A DNA stretch of 64,000 nt from Geobacter sp. UBA6151 (lineage in GTDB: Bacteria > Desulfobacterota > Desulfuromonadia > Geobacterales > Pseudopelobacteraceae). The stretch lies in assembly GCA_002423105.1 (NCBI GenBank), contig DIUT01000066.1, forward strand, positions 1 to 64,000, written 5' to 3'. The notes below the pieces were generated by a model. That model made no database searches. It was not told the origin of the DNA and worked only from the letters and a program-made list of their open reading frames with translations. A program made the position numbers and the translations under genes. This document shows positions 7,190 to 15,683 of the stretch, piece after piece (position 1 is the stretch's first letter; the number at the start of each line of letters is the position of its first letter).

Positions 7190-8340
7190 GAAAAACTTCC
7201 TTGATTGCTCTTCAGGATGTTCCGGTATTCTTCGCAAAACCGCCCACCACCGAAATGTCGTAGCGCATAATCAAAGGCGGCAACTGAGAGCCGTTCCAGC
7301 AGTGACCTGTCCTGTGATAACTGTTTCAGTGCGCTGCAGAGGGCGGTAACTACGGCATCATCGTCCTTCGTCGGCAGCAGCCAGCCGTTTTCCATGTGCC
7401 GGATATGTTCGGGAATGCCGCCCACAGCGGTACAGACCGGTACACAGCCCTGGGCCATCCCTTCCATCAGAGTCAGGGGGAAGCCTTCCCGGCTTGAACT
7501 GATCAGGATCAGGTGGGATTGACGGTACAGCTCCGTTAATGCGGATTCGCTACTGATCAGTCCGGTCAGGGTACAGGAGGGACGGTCCTCTTCATGCAGC
7601 CATCCGTCAAGGTCACCAACCAGCGTGAACTCAATATCCAGTCCCCGTTCCCGGCAGCTCCGTGCCGCCTGGGCAATCAGGCAAGCCCTTTTCTCTTCAC
7701 TTCCCCGTCCCACAAACAGCACCTGTAACGGGCCGCAGGATGGTTTTTCAGGCATTGTCGCCGGAACCTCTACCCGGTTGGCAATGACCGTGATCCGGCT
7801 ATCCAGGGCGCGCTCAACCCCTTCGATGCGGTAGAAGGCCAGCAGTTCATTCCGGACTGCGGTGGAGATAACCACCCGCCAGTCCAGTCGCTCCAGCACC
7901 GGCAGGGCGAACCGCTCGGCACCCCCTCCCAGGGCATGCAGCAGATCAACCGTCTGCACCTGTTTCGGCAGATGGGGCAGCAGCAGGTAATAGAAGAGGG
8001 AGTTGCAGCCAAATACCTTAGGGCTTGGATGCCGGGAGATCATTCCTGCCAGAACTCCCGCACTGAAAGGGTAGCCGTATTTCAGCAGCCACGGAATGTC
8101 AAAACAGCGGGCCTGTGCCCTGAAACGTTCCAGAAGTGTGGTGTCCTTTGAGCGTTTGGCAAAAAAGACCCAGGGGCGTTCTTCCCCGAAGCAGGTGACG
8201 ATGTCGCTATGTACCTTTTCCGCCCCGCCGGTGTGGTAGAAGGGAAAGAAGAAAAAGAGGCCGGATGGGTTACGGCAGGGCAGCAAACTACCGACCAGTC
8301 GGCCCAGGCTGACCAGCAACCGAATCACTGTTAAGCACAT
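7186..8340 (-). CDS. Glycosyltransferase family 4 (GT-B fold)
   Basis: A 384-residue sugar transferase. Near the N-terminus FPFYHTGGAEKVHSD is the GGAE-type acceptor-side motif of GT4 enzymes. The C-terminal donor domain has VLFVGRGSEEKR, then SSSREGFPLTLMEGMAQGCVPVCTAVGGIPE, the EGFPL...EGMAQG...GG pattern that binds the nucleotide sugar (listed in pieces). There is no signal peptide. Its first 53 bases overlap the end of the preceding glycosyltransferase, so the true start may be a few codons later. It probably adds one sugar of the surface polysaccharide repeat on the cytoplasmic face of the membrane. Confidence 0.85.
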   Translation of the reverse strand: MCLTVIRLLVSLGRLVGSLLPCRNPSGLFFFFPFYHTGGAEKVHSDIVTCFGEERPWVFFAKRSKDTTLLERFRAQARCFDIPWLLKYGYPFSAGVLAGMISRHPSPKVFGCNSLFYYLLLPHLPKQVQTVDLLHALGGGAERFALPVLERLDWRVVISTAVRNELLAFYRIEGVERALDSRITVIANRVEVPATMPEKPSCGPLQVLFVGRGSEEKRACLIAQAARSCRERGLDIEFTLVGDLDGWLHEEDRPSCTLTGLISSESALTELYRQSHLILISSSREGFPLTLMEGMAQGCVPVCTAVGGIPEHIRHMENGWLLPTKDDDAVVTALCSALKQLSQDRSLLERLSVAAFDYALRHFGGGRFCEEYRNILKSNQGSFS

Positions 8341-9472
8341 GAAAGATAACCTCGCCTACCTGTTGACACATCGCCCGTTCACTAAACTCTGACTGTACCC
8401 GCTTTTGCATCAGTTTGCCTAACTGCAGACGCAGGGAATGATCAGCAGCAAGATCGATAATACATTTAGCCAATGTCTCTGCATCGCCGGGAGCAGCCAG
8501 CCAGGGGCTACCATCAGAGCCAACTGTATCGCGAATACCCGCGATATCGCTGGCAGCAACTGGCAGGCCAGCCTGCATCGCCTCCAGTATGGCATTAGGG
8601 TAACATTCACTGCGTGAGCTGAAGACGCACAGATCAGATGCCTGCAACAGGCCAAAACTGTCATCGGTATATCCGATCAGCCTGACTGAGTCACGAAGTC
8701 CGGCTTCCTGAATTTGATCCTGCAACGCCTGCGCCGTATCCTCAAACCGTCCCGCCAAAACCAGCAGCGGCTGTTGCTGCGTGGTTTTGGCAAAATAGCT
8801 CACGACCCTGCTCCAGGCAGAAATCAGGGTTGTGTGATCTTTATAGCTGGTCAAATTAGCCAACATGGTTGCCACCAGTTGACCTTCATCGGCCCCCAGC
8901 ATCATACGCCATTGTCGACGATCAACGTGCGCATGACCGGTGGTTACTCCGTTCTTGATAAATCTGATCCGTGATGGTTGAACCCCGAAGGTACGGGTAA
9001 GCAGTATTTCAGCAGCCTTTGAATTGACGATGAAATGAGGAACCTGACTGATCGCATACCTGTGCAACAAACTATGCTGCAACAGCAGCCCCTCATCGGC
9101 CTGGTTCCACAGCATCGTTTTACAACCACTTAACCGCCAGAGCAACCCGCAGGCCAGATTTGGCACCCTCGTATACGGCATCAACAGATCAGGACTGGCA
9201 GATCTCAGGGTGAACAGCAACCGTAGTAAGTGGGAAAAACGACGCTTCAGGCCCCAGTGCAGCGGCACCGCCCGCCAATGAATCCCCCAAGCCTCACACT
9301 GGTCAGCTACGGGGCCACGGAGCGGTCCCAGGCCCCAAACCTCGACAACTGCACCACACAACTCCTTCAGGTAGCGCGCCACCAGCAATCCCTGCCGTTC
9401 TGCCCCGCCCATTTCCAGGTTTCCAAACAGGATCACAACTTTTTTGCCCACCATGGACTTTTCGGTATCCAT
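8288..9472 (-). CDS. Glycosyltransferase family 4
   Basis: A 394-residue GT-B enzyme. The start at 9472 has AGGAG about 6 bp upstream. FGNLEMGGAERQ near residue 20 is the acceptor-side GGAE motif; the C-terminal domain has VLAGRFED and then SSRSECYPNAILEAMQAG with PVAAS, the donor-binding E-x7-E pattern. Its 3' end overlaps the next glycosyltransferase by 53 bp, and it begins 9 bp after the flippase stop. A step in assembly of the same polysaccharide is likely; donor sugar and linkage cannot be told. Confidence 0.85.
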   Translation of the reverse strand: MDTEKSMVGKKVVILFGNLEMGGAERQGLLVARYLKELCGAVVEVWGLGPLRGPVADQCEAWGIHWRAVPLHWGLKRRFSHLLRLLFTLRSASPDLLMPYTRVPNLACGLLWRLSGCKTMLWNQADEGLLLQHSLLHRYAISQVPHFIVNSKAAEILLTRTFGVQPSRIRFIKNGVTTGHAHVDRRQWRMMLGADEGQLVATMLANLTSYKDHTTLISAWSRVVSYFAKTTQQQPLLVLAGRFEDTAQALQDQIQEAGLRDSVRLIGYTDDSFGLLQASDLCVFSSRSECYPNAILEAMQAGLPVAASDIAGIRDTVGSDGSPWLAAPGDAETLAKCIIDLAADHSLRLQLGKLMQKRVQSEFSERAMCQQVGEVIFHVLNSDSVAGQPGPTGR

Positions 9473-9481
9473 TCGAAGCTC

Positions 9482-10813
9482 CTACCAGAACCTGGGCCAG
9501 AGCAGGCTACGGGTGATGGCTGCACCAACTGGTCGAAATGTCGGGACCAGATAGCAGGCGCCATGGGCGGCAAACCAGTAGGAAAAAAGTGTTGCGAATA
9601 CCGCCCCCATCCCCCCATGAGAAGGTATCAACAGCAGGTTAAGCACGATATTGCTGACAGCACCGCAGATTGAAAACCAGAACAGGGCCCGCGGGCTATT
9701 GATGGCAATAAGGTAGCTGTTGCGGGCCACGGATATGTTGGCAAACAGTCCGGCCCAGATCAGCAGGGCCAACATGGGGGCCGCAGGCTGGTACGCGGCA
9801 CCGAACAGCAGGTGTACCAGCCAGGGTGCCAGCAGGGTCACCGGCAGGGCTACTGCGTATCCCAGGAAGGCCAGCAGACCGTATAGCCGCTGCAGTTTTT
9901 TCTGAAACAGGAGCTGATCGCTATGGTGCAGTTTGACCAACTCAGGAAAAACCGACGACACAATCACTGTTGGCACAAAATACCAGACCTCGGCAATTCT
10001 GACAGCAGCGGCATAAAAGCCCACTTGAGCCTGATCCGACAGCATCCCCAGCATAACCTGATCAATCCTCAAATAGATCATCAGGACCACACCTGATAAC
10101 ACCATAGGCACGGCTTCACGGAGCAATCGGCGATACCAGCCACCGTCCCAACGCCATTGTGAAACACGCTCTCCGCTTACCCGATAGGCCAGCAGCAAAG
10201 CGATTGCTGTTAAAAGTGTCTCAAGGGCTGTGGCAACACCGATTGCCACCACACCGCCCCCAGCTATCACCACTGCAACCTTGGTGCCTGATGAGAGGAG
10301 AAAAGCGCTGCTACGGGCAATCACGGTATAACGGGAGGCAACCCGATGTTGAAACCAGAGGTCAATTACCTCAAGGGATTGAAACAGCAGGGCGCTGCCC
10401 AGAACCGCCACCAACGTGAGGGCAACCGGATCAGCGGGACGCACCAGCTGAATGATCAACACCGCAGTGATCAAAGCAAGCAGACCGGTTCCCAAGCGGA
10501 TCAGCAGGGTAGTCCCCATGATCTGGGGCCGTTGCTCAGGACAGGTTACCAGTTCCCGCACCACCAGGGATTCAAGACCAAAGAGTGCCAGCGCTGAAAA
10601 CAGCATGACGTAGGAACCGGCAAAACTTAAGCTGCCGTAACCTTCGGGCCCCAGGTAGCGGGCCACCCAGACCCCCACCAGCAGCCCCACCCCCATACGT
10701 AGCAGGCGGTCACCGAACAGCCAGAGGGTGTTGGTGAAGCCGGGAGCGTTAAGCCAGGGCTCTATATGTTTATGGATGGATGCGGGCAGAACGCTCAGTA
10801 ATGAGGAAGGCAT
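9482..10813 (-). CDS. Oligosaccharide flippase, Wzx/MurJ-like (MOP superfamily)
   Basis: A 443-residue membrane protein with about 12-14 hydrophobic segments spread through the chain, for example AILLLAY, VLSGVVLMIYL and IVLNLLLIP. Length, the early GVWVARYLGPEGYGSL segment and the genomic setting match polysaccharide biosynthesis proteins that move undecaprenyl-linked repeats across the inner membrane. It sits between the GDP-fucose synthase gene and two glycosyltransferases. No Wzy polymerase was identified in the window. Confidence 0.85.
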   Translation of the reverse strand: MPSSLLSVLPASIHKHIEPWLNAPGFTNTLWLFGDRLLRMGVGLLVGVWVARYLGPEGYGSLSFAGSYVMLFSALALFGLESLVVRELVTCPEQRPQIMGTTLLIRLGTGLLALITAVLIIQLVRPADPVALTLVAVLGSALLFQSLEVIDLWFQHRVASRYTVIARSSAFLLSSGTKVAVVIAGGGVVAIGVATALETLLTAIALLLAYRVSGERVSQWRWDGGWYRRLLREAVPMVLSGVVLMIYLRIDQVMLGMLSDQAQVGFYAAAVRIAEVWYFVPTVIVSSVFPELVKLHHSDQLLFQKKLQRLYGLLAFLGYAVALPVTLLAPWLVHLLFGAAYQPAAPMLALLIWAGLFANISVARNSYLIAINSPRALFWFSICGAVSNIVLNLLLIPSHGGMGAVFATLFSYWFAAHGACYLVPTFRPVGAAITRSLLWPRFW

Positions 10814-10828
10814 GGATTGTGCCGCTGT

Positions 10829-11800
10829 TCAGGTGGTTGTTGCTACATGTTCCAAGAACCATTGGTACGCATCCTGTACTCCGTCTTCAAGCTCAATCCG
10901 GTGTTGCCAGCCCAGGGCATGCAGGCGGGAAGAGTCGGCCAGTTTACGAGGGGTGCCGTCCGGCTTGCCGGTATCGAAGATCAACTCACCCTGATAGCCC
11001 ACAACCTGCTGCACCAGCCGCGCCAGACCGGCGATGCTGATTTCCTGGCCGGAACCGACATTGATCAGGGCAGGCGCCGGAGCAAACTCCAGCAGCTTAC
11101 GGTAGCACTGCTCGTCCAGTTTCATCAGAAACAGTGAGGCGTCAGCCAGATCATCCACATGCATGAACTCCCGCAATGGCGTGCCGCTGCCCCATACTGT
11201 CAGATGGGGTGCGCGGCTCTGTTGTGCTTCATGGGCCTTGCGGATCAGGGCCGGCAGCACGTGGGAGCCGGTCAGGTCATAATTGTCGCCGGGGCCGTAC
11301 AAATTGTTGGGCATGGCGGCCAAAAAACGGGCGCCGTACTGCTGATTGTAGGAACGGCACATGCAGATACCGGCGATCTTGGCAATGGCGTAGGCATCGT
11401 TGGTGGGCTCAAGCGGGCCGGTGAGCAGATGTTCTTCCTTGATCGGCTGGGGAGCAAACTTGGGATAGATGCAGGTGCTGCCCAGAAAGAGAAGCCGTTT
11501 GACCTCATTTTTCCAGGCCTCATGGATCACGTTGGTCTGGATCATCATATTATCGTAGATGAATTCGGCCTTGCGGGTGCTGTTGGCGATGATGCCACCC
11601 ACCCGTGCGGCAGCCAGGAAAACGTATTCCGGTTGCTCGGCGGCAAAGAATGATGCTACGCCAGCCTGGTCCCTCAGATCCAGTTCGGCGGAACTCTTGA
11701 GGATCAGGTTGGTGTACCCTGCTGCGTGCAGTTTTCTGACAATGGCGGAACCCACCATGCCCCGGTGTCCGGCGACATAGATGCGGCTATGGTGATTCAT
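10829..11800 (-). CDS. fcl: GDP-L-fucose synthase
   Basis: A 323-residue NADP-dependent short-chain (extended SDR) enzyme: it epimerises and reduces GDP-4-keto-6-deoxymannose to GDP-L-fucose in the cytoplasm. VAGHRGMVGSAIVRKL at the N-terminus is the family nucleotide-binding motif. The catalytic set is visible: Ser in LGSTCIYP and the YxxxK of YAIAKIAG, with the C-x-N/H region near MPNNLYGPGDNYD. Length is standard. The start overlaps the stop of the winged-helix gene by ATGA. The partner GDP-mannose dehydratase (Gmd) is not in the window and must lie elsewhere. Confidence 0.93.
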   Translation of the reverse strand: MNHHSRIYVAGHRGMVGSAIVRKLHAAGYTNLILKSSAELDLRDQAGVASFFAAEQPEYVFLAAARVGGIIANSTRKAEFIYDNMMIQTNVIHEAWKNEVKRLLFLGSTCIYPKFAPQPIKEEHLLTGPLEPTNDAYAIAKIAGICMCRSYNQQYGARFLAAMPNNLYGPGDNYDLTGSHVLPALIRKAHEAQQSRAPHLTVWGSGTPLREFMHVDDLADASLFLMKLDEQCYRKLLEFAPAPALINVGSGQEISIAGLARLVQQVVGYQGELIFDTGKPDGTPRKLADSSRLHALGWQHRIELEDGVQDAYQWFLEHVATTT

Positions 11801-12417
11801 GGGCGTTTCCCCAGAAAAGCGGCTGGCACGGTGATGGCATCGGCGGTAACTCCCAGTTCGGCCAGTGCCTGATGCAGCAGCTCGGCCCGGTTCAGGGAGC
11901 CGATGACCACACGGTGCAGACCGCCCAGCAGGGCATGGGCCAGGGAAACAACCTCTTTACCCATGAAGCGCCTGCCCACCCCCTGGGTGTCCATGACGAC
12001 CGATACTTCAATGCCGGCTTCATACAGGGCCTGCCAGGCCATTCCGCTCATGCCGTCTATGCCGCAGAGCGCCACCCGTTCAACACCGTGTTCGGCAAGC
12101 GCCTGTGCGCATTTCCGGTATTCTTCGGTGATGATCGGGAAGATGTCATCAAGATTGCGGACATGCTGTAGCGCCAAACGGCGCAACTCGTTGGTCCCTT
12201 TGGTGGTAACCTGGTAAGAGCTGCGGTTGTTGCCCAGATCCTTTGCCTTGAGCCAGCCTTTGGTGACGGCGGTCTTGAGGTAGGCGTTGACCAGCCCCAG
12301 GGCACTGCCCAGCCGTTTGGCAATATCCCGCTGTGAAAGTGTGCCATCCCCGGAAAGCGTACAGAGCAGGCGAAAAGTGGTGTAATCGTCAAGTGATTTG
12401 GTTGGGTTCTCGTTCAT
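11797..12417 (-). CDS. Winged-helix regulator with C-terminal Rossmann-like domain
   Basis: A 206-residue protein. Residues ~15-75 form a MarR/MTH-like winged helix: TLSQRDIAKRLGSALGLVNAYLKT as helix-turn-helix and SYQVTTKGTNEL as wing and following helix. The second half (about 105-205) reads as a small Rossmann-like domain: VERVALCGIDGMSGMA, an EAGIEVSVVMD strand and a RVVIGS strand. This second domain could sense a nucleotide-sugar or similar ligand; that is inference. It overlaps fcl by ATGA, so it is cotranscribed with the polysaccharide genes it probably controls. Confidence 0.7.
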   Translation of the reverse strand: MNENPTKSLDDYTTFRLLCTLSGDGTLSQRDIAKRLGSALGLVNAYLKTAVTKGWLKAKDLGNNRSSYQVTTKGTNELRRLALQHVRNLDDIFPIITEEYRKCAQALAEHGVERVALCGIDGMSGMAWQALYEAGIEVSVVMDTQGVGRRFMGKEVVSLAHALLGGLHRVVIGSLNRAELLHQALAELGVTADAITVPAAFLGKRP

Positions 12418-12453
12418 GGGTTGAACAGTACCTCACTGTCGGTTGATTTGCAA

Positions 12454-13797
12454 TCATGGAAACGGGGGGAGAAGCATTTTACTGTAGAGCTCCTCAAGCT
12501 GTGCTGCCCTGCTGTGCCAGTCGTGGTGTTGCACTGCCCGTTGCCGCAACCGCTCGCCACGCAGATGCAACCCTTCTTGTTCCGACAGGGCTGCTGCCAG
12601 CCTGTCCGCCAGGTGAACGGCATCTCCGAAGGTGGCGTAGATCCCGTCGTTGCCCAGCAGTTCCCGGTTGACCGGGGTTTCAAAACAGACAACAGGCAGG
12701 CCGCAGGCCATGTAGTTCAGCAGTTTGCCATTGGCTTCGGTACTGGATATTTTGGGGGAAACGGCAATATCTCCGGCGCAGAGCAGCAGCGGGGCATCGG
12801 CGTAGTCGATGCGACCGGTAAAACTGACCTGTCCGCTCAATCCCATCTCTGCGGCTTTGCTGCGGTAAGCTTCGTCGGGAAACCCCATCAACAGCAGATG
12901 GAAGGAGCAGCCGCGTCTGACCAGTTCTCGTGCCGCCTCCAGCAGGAGGTCAATGCCCTGGTAACGATTCAACAGGCCGAGATAGATGATGACAGGGACT
13001 GGAGAAGCAGGGTCAAGGGTCAAGGGGCAAGGGGCAAGATATTTTATCAGGCAATGATGTGCGGCTTCTTTGGGGAAGGGGCAGAAAATTCCGGTATCCA
13101 CGCCGTCAGGCAGGGCGGATACCTTCGTTGCTTCGATTCCCCACTGTTCAATCAGTTCTTGTTGGCCTGGAGTGGAACTGCTGATTATCCTGTCCGGCAG
13201 GTGGTTAATGGTACGTTCGATCGCGCAAAACAGGCGGTGCAGCAGCAATCCATTTTTGAAAAAACCATGATTGAGCGATTCTCCGCTCAGGCTGCCCTGG
13301 TAGTCAAAAAGAAGCGGTACGCGCAGGAGCTGTTTGAGCACCCAGCCGACCAGTGCCCCCTCGTGCAGATGGGCGTGGATCAAGTGTGGCCGGAAACTGC
13401 GGGCCACCGTCAAAGCTTTGCCGATCAGCAGCAGGTCGAGATATGGTTTGTGCCAGGATGGTCCGGCGCCCTGCTTGCGGTACCAGGGAACCATGACTGT
13501 CCGGTCAACCGGTACCGGCGGCAGGTCGCGGCCCAGGTGGTAGGTGACGATCCGCACCTGGTGGCCCTGCTGCATAAGAGCTTGGGCTTCTTCGAAAATC
13601 CTGACATGACAGCCCCGGTCGGAAAAATAGGGGGTGGGGGCGAGCATCAGAATCTTTAGAGGGTCAAGGGTCCGGGGTCCAGGGTCCGGAGAGGCAGATT
13701 CAGGGTCCAGGGTCCGGGGTCTAGGGTCCAGGGTAGAGTCAAAAGCCTTTACTGGCCCCTGGCCCCTGGCCACTGGCCCCTGTTTCTTACGGTTCAT
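12454..13797 (-). CDS. Glycosyltransferase family 4 with repeat-encoded N-terminus
   Basis: A 447-residue GT-B enzyme. From about residue 47 it matches the WbuB-like start KILMLAPTPYFSDRG; the donor domain has IIYLGLLNRYQG and a C-terminal SPKISSTEANGKLLNYMACG pattern. Residues ~6-46 are translated heptanucleotide repeats, and a shorter repeat lies in the interdomain linker (residues ~254-263). The ATG at 13797 overlaps the end of the preceding gene; M51 at 13647 is an alternative start inside the true domain. The usual ATG of a MKILMLAP start is replaced by CTA, so the repeat seems to have removed the native start. Confidence 0.8.
   Translation of the reverse strand: MNRKKQGPVARGQGPVKAFDSTLDPRPRTLDPESASPDPGPRTLDPLKILMLAPTPYFSDRGCHVRIFEEAQALMQQGHQVRIVTYHLGRDLPPVPVDRTVMVPWYRKQGAGPSWHKPYLDLLLIGKALTVARSFRPHLIHAHLHEGALVGWVLKQLLRVPLLFDYQGSLSGESLNHGFFKNGLLLHRLFCAIERTINHLPDRIISSSTPGQQELIEQWGIEATKVSALPDGVDTGIFCPFPKEAAHHCLIKYLAPCPLTLDPASPVPVIIYLGLLNRYQGIDLLLEAARELVRRGCSFHLLLMGFPDEAYRSKAAEMGLSGQVSFTGRIDYADAPLLLCAGDIAVSPKISSTEANGKLLNYMACGLPVVCFETPVNRELLGNDGIYATFGDAVHLADRLAAALSEQEGLHLRGERLRQRAVQHHDWHSRAAQLEELYSKMLLPPFP
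13010..13038. repeat. Heptanucleotide tandem repeat, copy C
   Basis: Four 7-bp units plus one base: GGGTCAA twice, then GGGGCAA twice. It is inside the glycosyltransferase gene and codes, on the minus strand, a short Pro/Leu-rich insert between the two GT-B domains. It has the same period and a related unit to the two larger repeats at 13661-13782 and 27961-28048. Confidence 0.85.
13661..13782. repeat. Heptanucleotide tandem repeat, copy A
   Basis: A run of 7-bp units of the type GGGTCCG/GGGTCCA (13661-13734, interrupted once), an 18-bp spacer, then TGGCCCC units (13753-13780, one changed to TGGCCAC). The two halves are imperfectly complementary, so the RNA could fold back. It covers the first codons of the glycosyltransferase gene. 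Layout and unit sequence match copy B in cobJ-cobQ. Confidence 0.9.
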
Positions 13798-14731
13798 TGA
13801 GCCGTTCCCGTATCGAGTAGACTGGCTTGCCCTGGGATTCGTACCAGGTACGGGCATTCAGTTCGCCTAAAAGCCCCAGGGCGATGAACTGCACTCCCAT
13901 GAACAGCAAAAACGTGGTCAGGAATAACAAGGGGTTGCGGTTCATGCTGTGGTTGCCGAACAGCTTCATGTAGAGGGTGGCGCTGCCGCTGGCGCCAGCC
14001 ATCAGAAAACAGTAGATACCCCATTTGCCGAACAACTGGATCGGTTTGGTGGCGTAGGAAAGCAGAAAACGGACCGTGATCAGGTCCAGAATCACCCGCA
14101 TGGTGCGGGAGATGCCGTATTTGCTCTGCCCGTATTGACGGGGATGGTGGCGAACCGGCAGTTCCGTTACCCGTGCTCCCACCCGCGAGGCAAGGGCAGG
14201 CACAAAGCGGTGCATTTCGCCATACAGGCCGATCCCCTCCAATACCTCGCGGCGATAGGCCTTGAGCGTGCAGCCGTAGTCGTGCAGATGAACGCCCGTC
14301 ATGCGTGAAATCAACCAGTTGGCAATGCGGGAGGGGAGGGTGCGGTTGACAAAGGCGTCCTGGCGATCTTTCCGCCAGCCAGATACCACGTCGAATCCTT
14401 CAGCAATCTTTTTCAGCAGCAAAGGGATGTCAGCCGGGTCGTTCTGCAGGTCGCCGTCCATCGGTACAATGACTGCGCCGCGTGCCGCTTCGAATCCTGC
14501 GGACATGGCGGCAGTCTGGCCGAAGTTGCGGCGGAAGCGGATCACCCGCAGCCGTGGGTCTCTCAACGCCAGTTCCTTCAGAGCGGCAAAGGAACCGTCC
14601 ATTGAGCCGTCGTCCACGGCAATGATTTCATACTCAAGTCCGGCCGGGTCCAGCGCGGCGGTGACGGCGTGATAGAGCAGCGGGATGTTTTCTTCTTCAT
14701 GGTAGATCGGTATGACAATGCTCAGGTCCAT
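13787..14731 (-). CDS. Glycosyltransferase family 2, dolichol-phosphate-mannose-synthase-like
   Basis: A 314-residue enzyme if translation begins at the ATG at 14731 (MDLSIVIPIYHEEEN); the frame is open 140 codons further upstream, but that part reads against the neighbour and is not protein-like. The GT-A motifs are VVDDGS-type IAVDDGSMDGS and MDGDLQNDP with the DxD-like metal site, then the QGQ-like CTLKAYRRE region. Two transmembrane helices close the chain (about residues 230-300). Enzymes of this group make polyprenyl-phosphate sugars or modify lipids (ArnC/GtrB-like). It overlaps the upstream GT2 gene by 35 bp. Confidence 0.85.
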   Translation of the reverse strand: MDLSIVIPIYHEEENIPLLYHAVTAALDPAGLEYEIIAVDDGSMDGSFAALKELALRDPRLRVIRFRRNFGQTAAMSAGFEAARGAVIVPMDGDLQNDPADIPLLLKKIAEGFDVVSGWRKDRQDAFVNRTLPSRIANWLISRMTGVHLHDYGCTLKAYRREVLEGIGLYGEMHRFVPALASRVGARVTELPVRHHPRQYGQSKYGISRTMRVILDLITVRFLLSYATKPIQLFGKWGIYCFLMAGASGSATLYMKLFGNHSMNRNPLLFLTTFLLFMGVQFIALGLLGELNARTWYESQGKPVYSIRERLNEP

Positions 14732-15683
14732 CAGGAGACTCCTGCAGTGGGATGCGGCGCAGGGTGACCGCGTCGTCCTTATAGCACGGTTGTTGCGGCA
14801 AAGGGAGCAGAAAGCCGACCAGAAGACCCGCGCCGTTTGCCAGATGCAGCAGAGGATATAAAAACGGTAGCAGTACGGCAAATGTCGGCTGTCCCGCCTG
14901 CCGCGCGCCGTGCACCGTAGCGCCCAGTACGGCAAGCAGGTAGAGCAGGGCGGGGGCTTGCCAGATACCGGCAGGCGCAAAGGGCAGGGACAGCAGGTAG
15001 ATGAGCAGGAAGAGCGGCACAAAGGGCATGATGCCGCTGAAACCGGCAATGCGGGTCTGTCTGGCGCGGCCTTGTCCGTAGCGGAACATCTGTTTCGCAA
15101 AGGCTGCCACTGTCGGGCGTTGACTGCGTTGCACGACAAGCTGCGGGTCATGCAACAGGACGCCGCCCGATGCTCTCAAGCGGTCCAGGAACTCGTTTTC
15201 TTCATTGGGATACAGCCGTTCATCGAAGCCGCCGCAGGCCAGAAACGCTGCACGCCGCACTGCCAGATTGCAGAGGATCAGTTCCTTTTCAGTGCTTTCG
15301 CGGACAGTCCCTTGGCTTTGGTAGCGGTTGCGTACGCCACCGGCTCCCAGTGCTGAAGCGAGGGTAGTGCCGATGGCCTGCTGCAGCAGGGAGTCCGTTG
15401 CCGGGGTCAGGGAGGGGCCGCCGACCACCGTCATCATTGGGTCAGTAAAATGATCAGCAAGTCGTTTCAGGCAATCAGGCTGCACCAGCGAATCATCATC
15501 CAGAAAGTAGATGACCTCGCCCTTAGCCTGTTGTACTGCTTCGTTGCGTTGCCTGCTTGGATTGTTCCCTTCGGCCACCAGTATCTCGATTGGGGAGGTA
15601 GACTGGTCTACGCTTATAAGATTGGAAAGCGCTTCAGGTGTAGCGCCTGGTCTAATTGGTATGATGATGGAGAAGGTCGTCAT
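14697..15683 (-). CDS. Membrane-linked glycosyltransferase family 2
   Basis: A 328-residue protein. Residues 1-220 form a GT-A domain: FSIIIPIRPG, EILVAEGNNPSRQRN, the FLDDDSLVQPD metal motif and CGGFDERLYPNEENEFL, which supplies the ED-like acceptor residues. About residues 215-300 hold three to four hydrophobic helices. The start lies in an ATGA overlap with the hipA stop, so in the present arrangement it may be translated from the hipBA message. It is the first polysaccharide gene of the minus-strand cluster. Confidence 0.85.
   Translation of the reverse strand: MTTFSIIIPIRPGATPEALSNLISVDQSTSPIEILVAEGNNPSRQRNEAVQQAKGEVIYFLDDDSLVQPDCLKRLADHFTDPMMTVVGGPSLTPATDSLLQQAIGTTLASALGAGGVRNRYQSQGTVRESTEKELILCNLAVRRAAFLACGGFDERLYPNEENEFLDRLRASGGVLLHDPQLVVQRSQRPTVAAFAKQMFRYGQGRARQTRIAGFSGIMPFVPLFLLIYLLSLPFAPAGIWQAPALLYLLAVLGATVHGARQAGQPTFAVLLPFLYPLLHLANGAGLLVGFLLPLPQQPCYKDDAVTLRRIPLQESPDGPEHCHTDLP

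Noticed and set aside
12421..13659. 412-codon open frame on the plus strand
   Set aside because: It mirrors the glycosyltransferase gene and has a protein composition typical of antisense frames.
13003..13790. Heptad arrays considered as CRISPR repeats
   Set aside because: The period is 7 bp with no unique spacers between units, so they are simple tandem repeats.
14732..15151. 140-codon N-terminal extension of the GT2 gene
   Set aside because: It overlaps the neighbouring GT2 protein in another frame, is Cys/Arg-rich and lacks sense; the ATG at 14731 starts the true domain.
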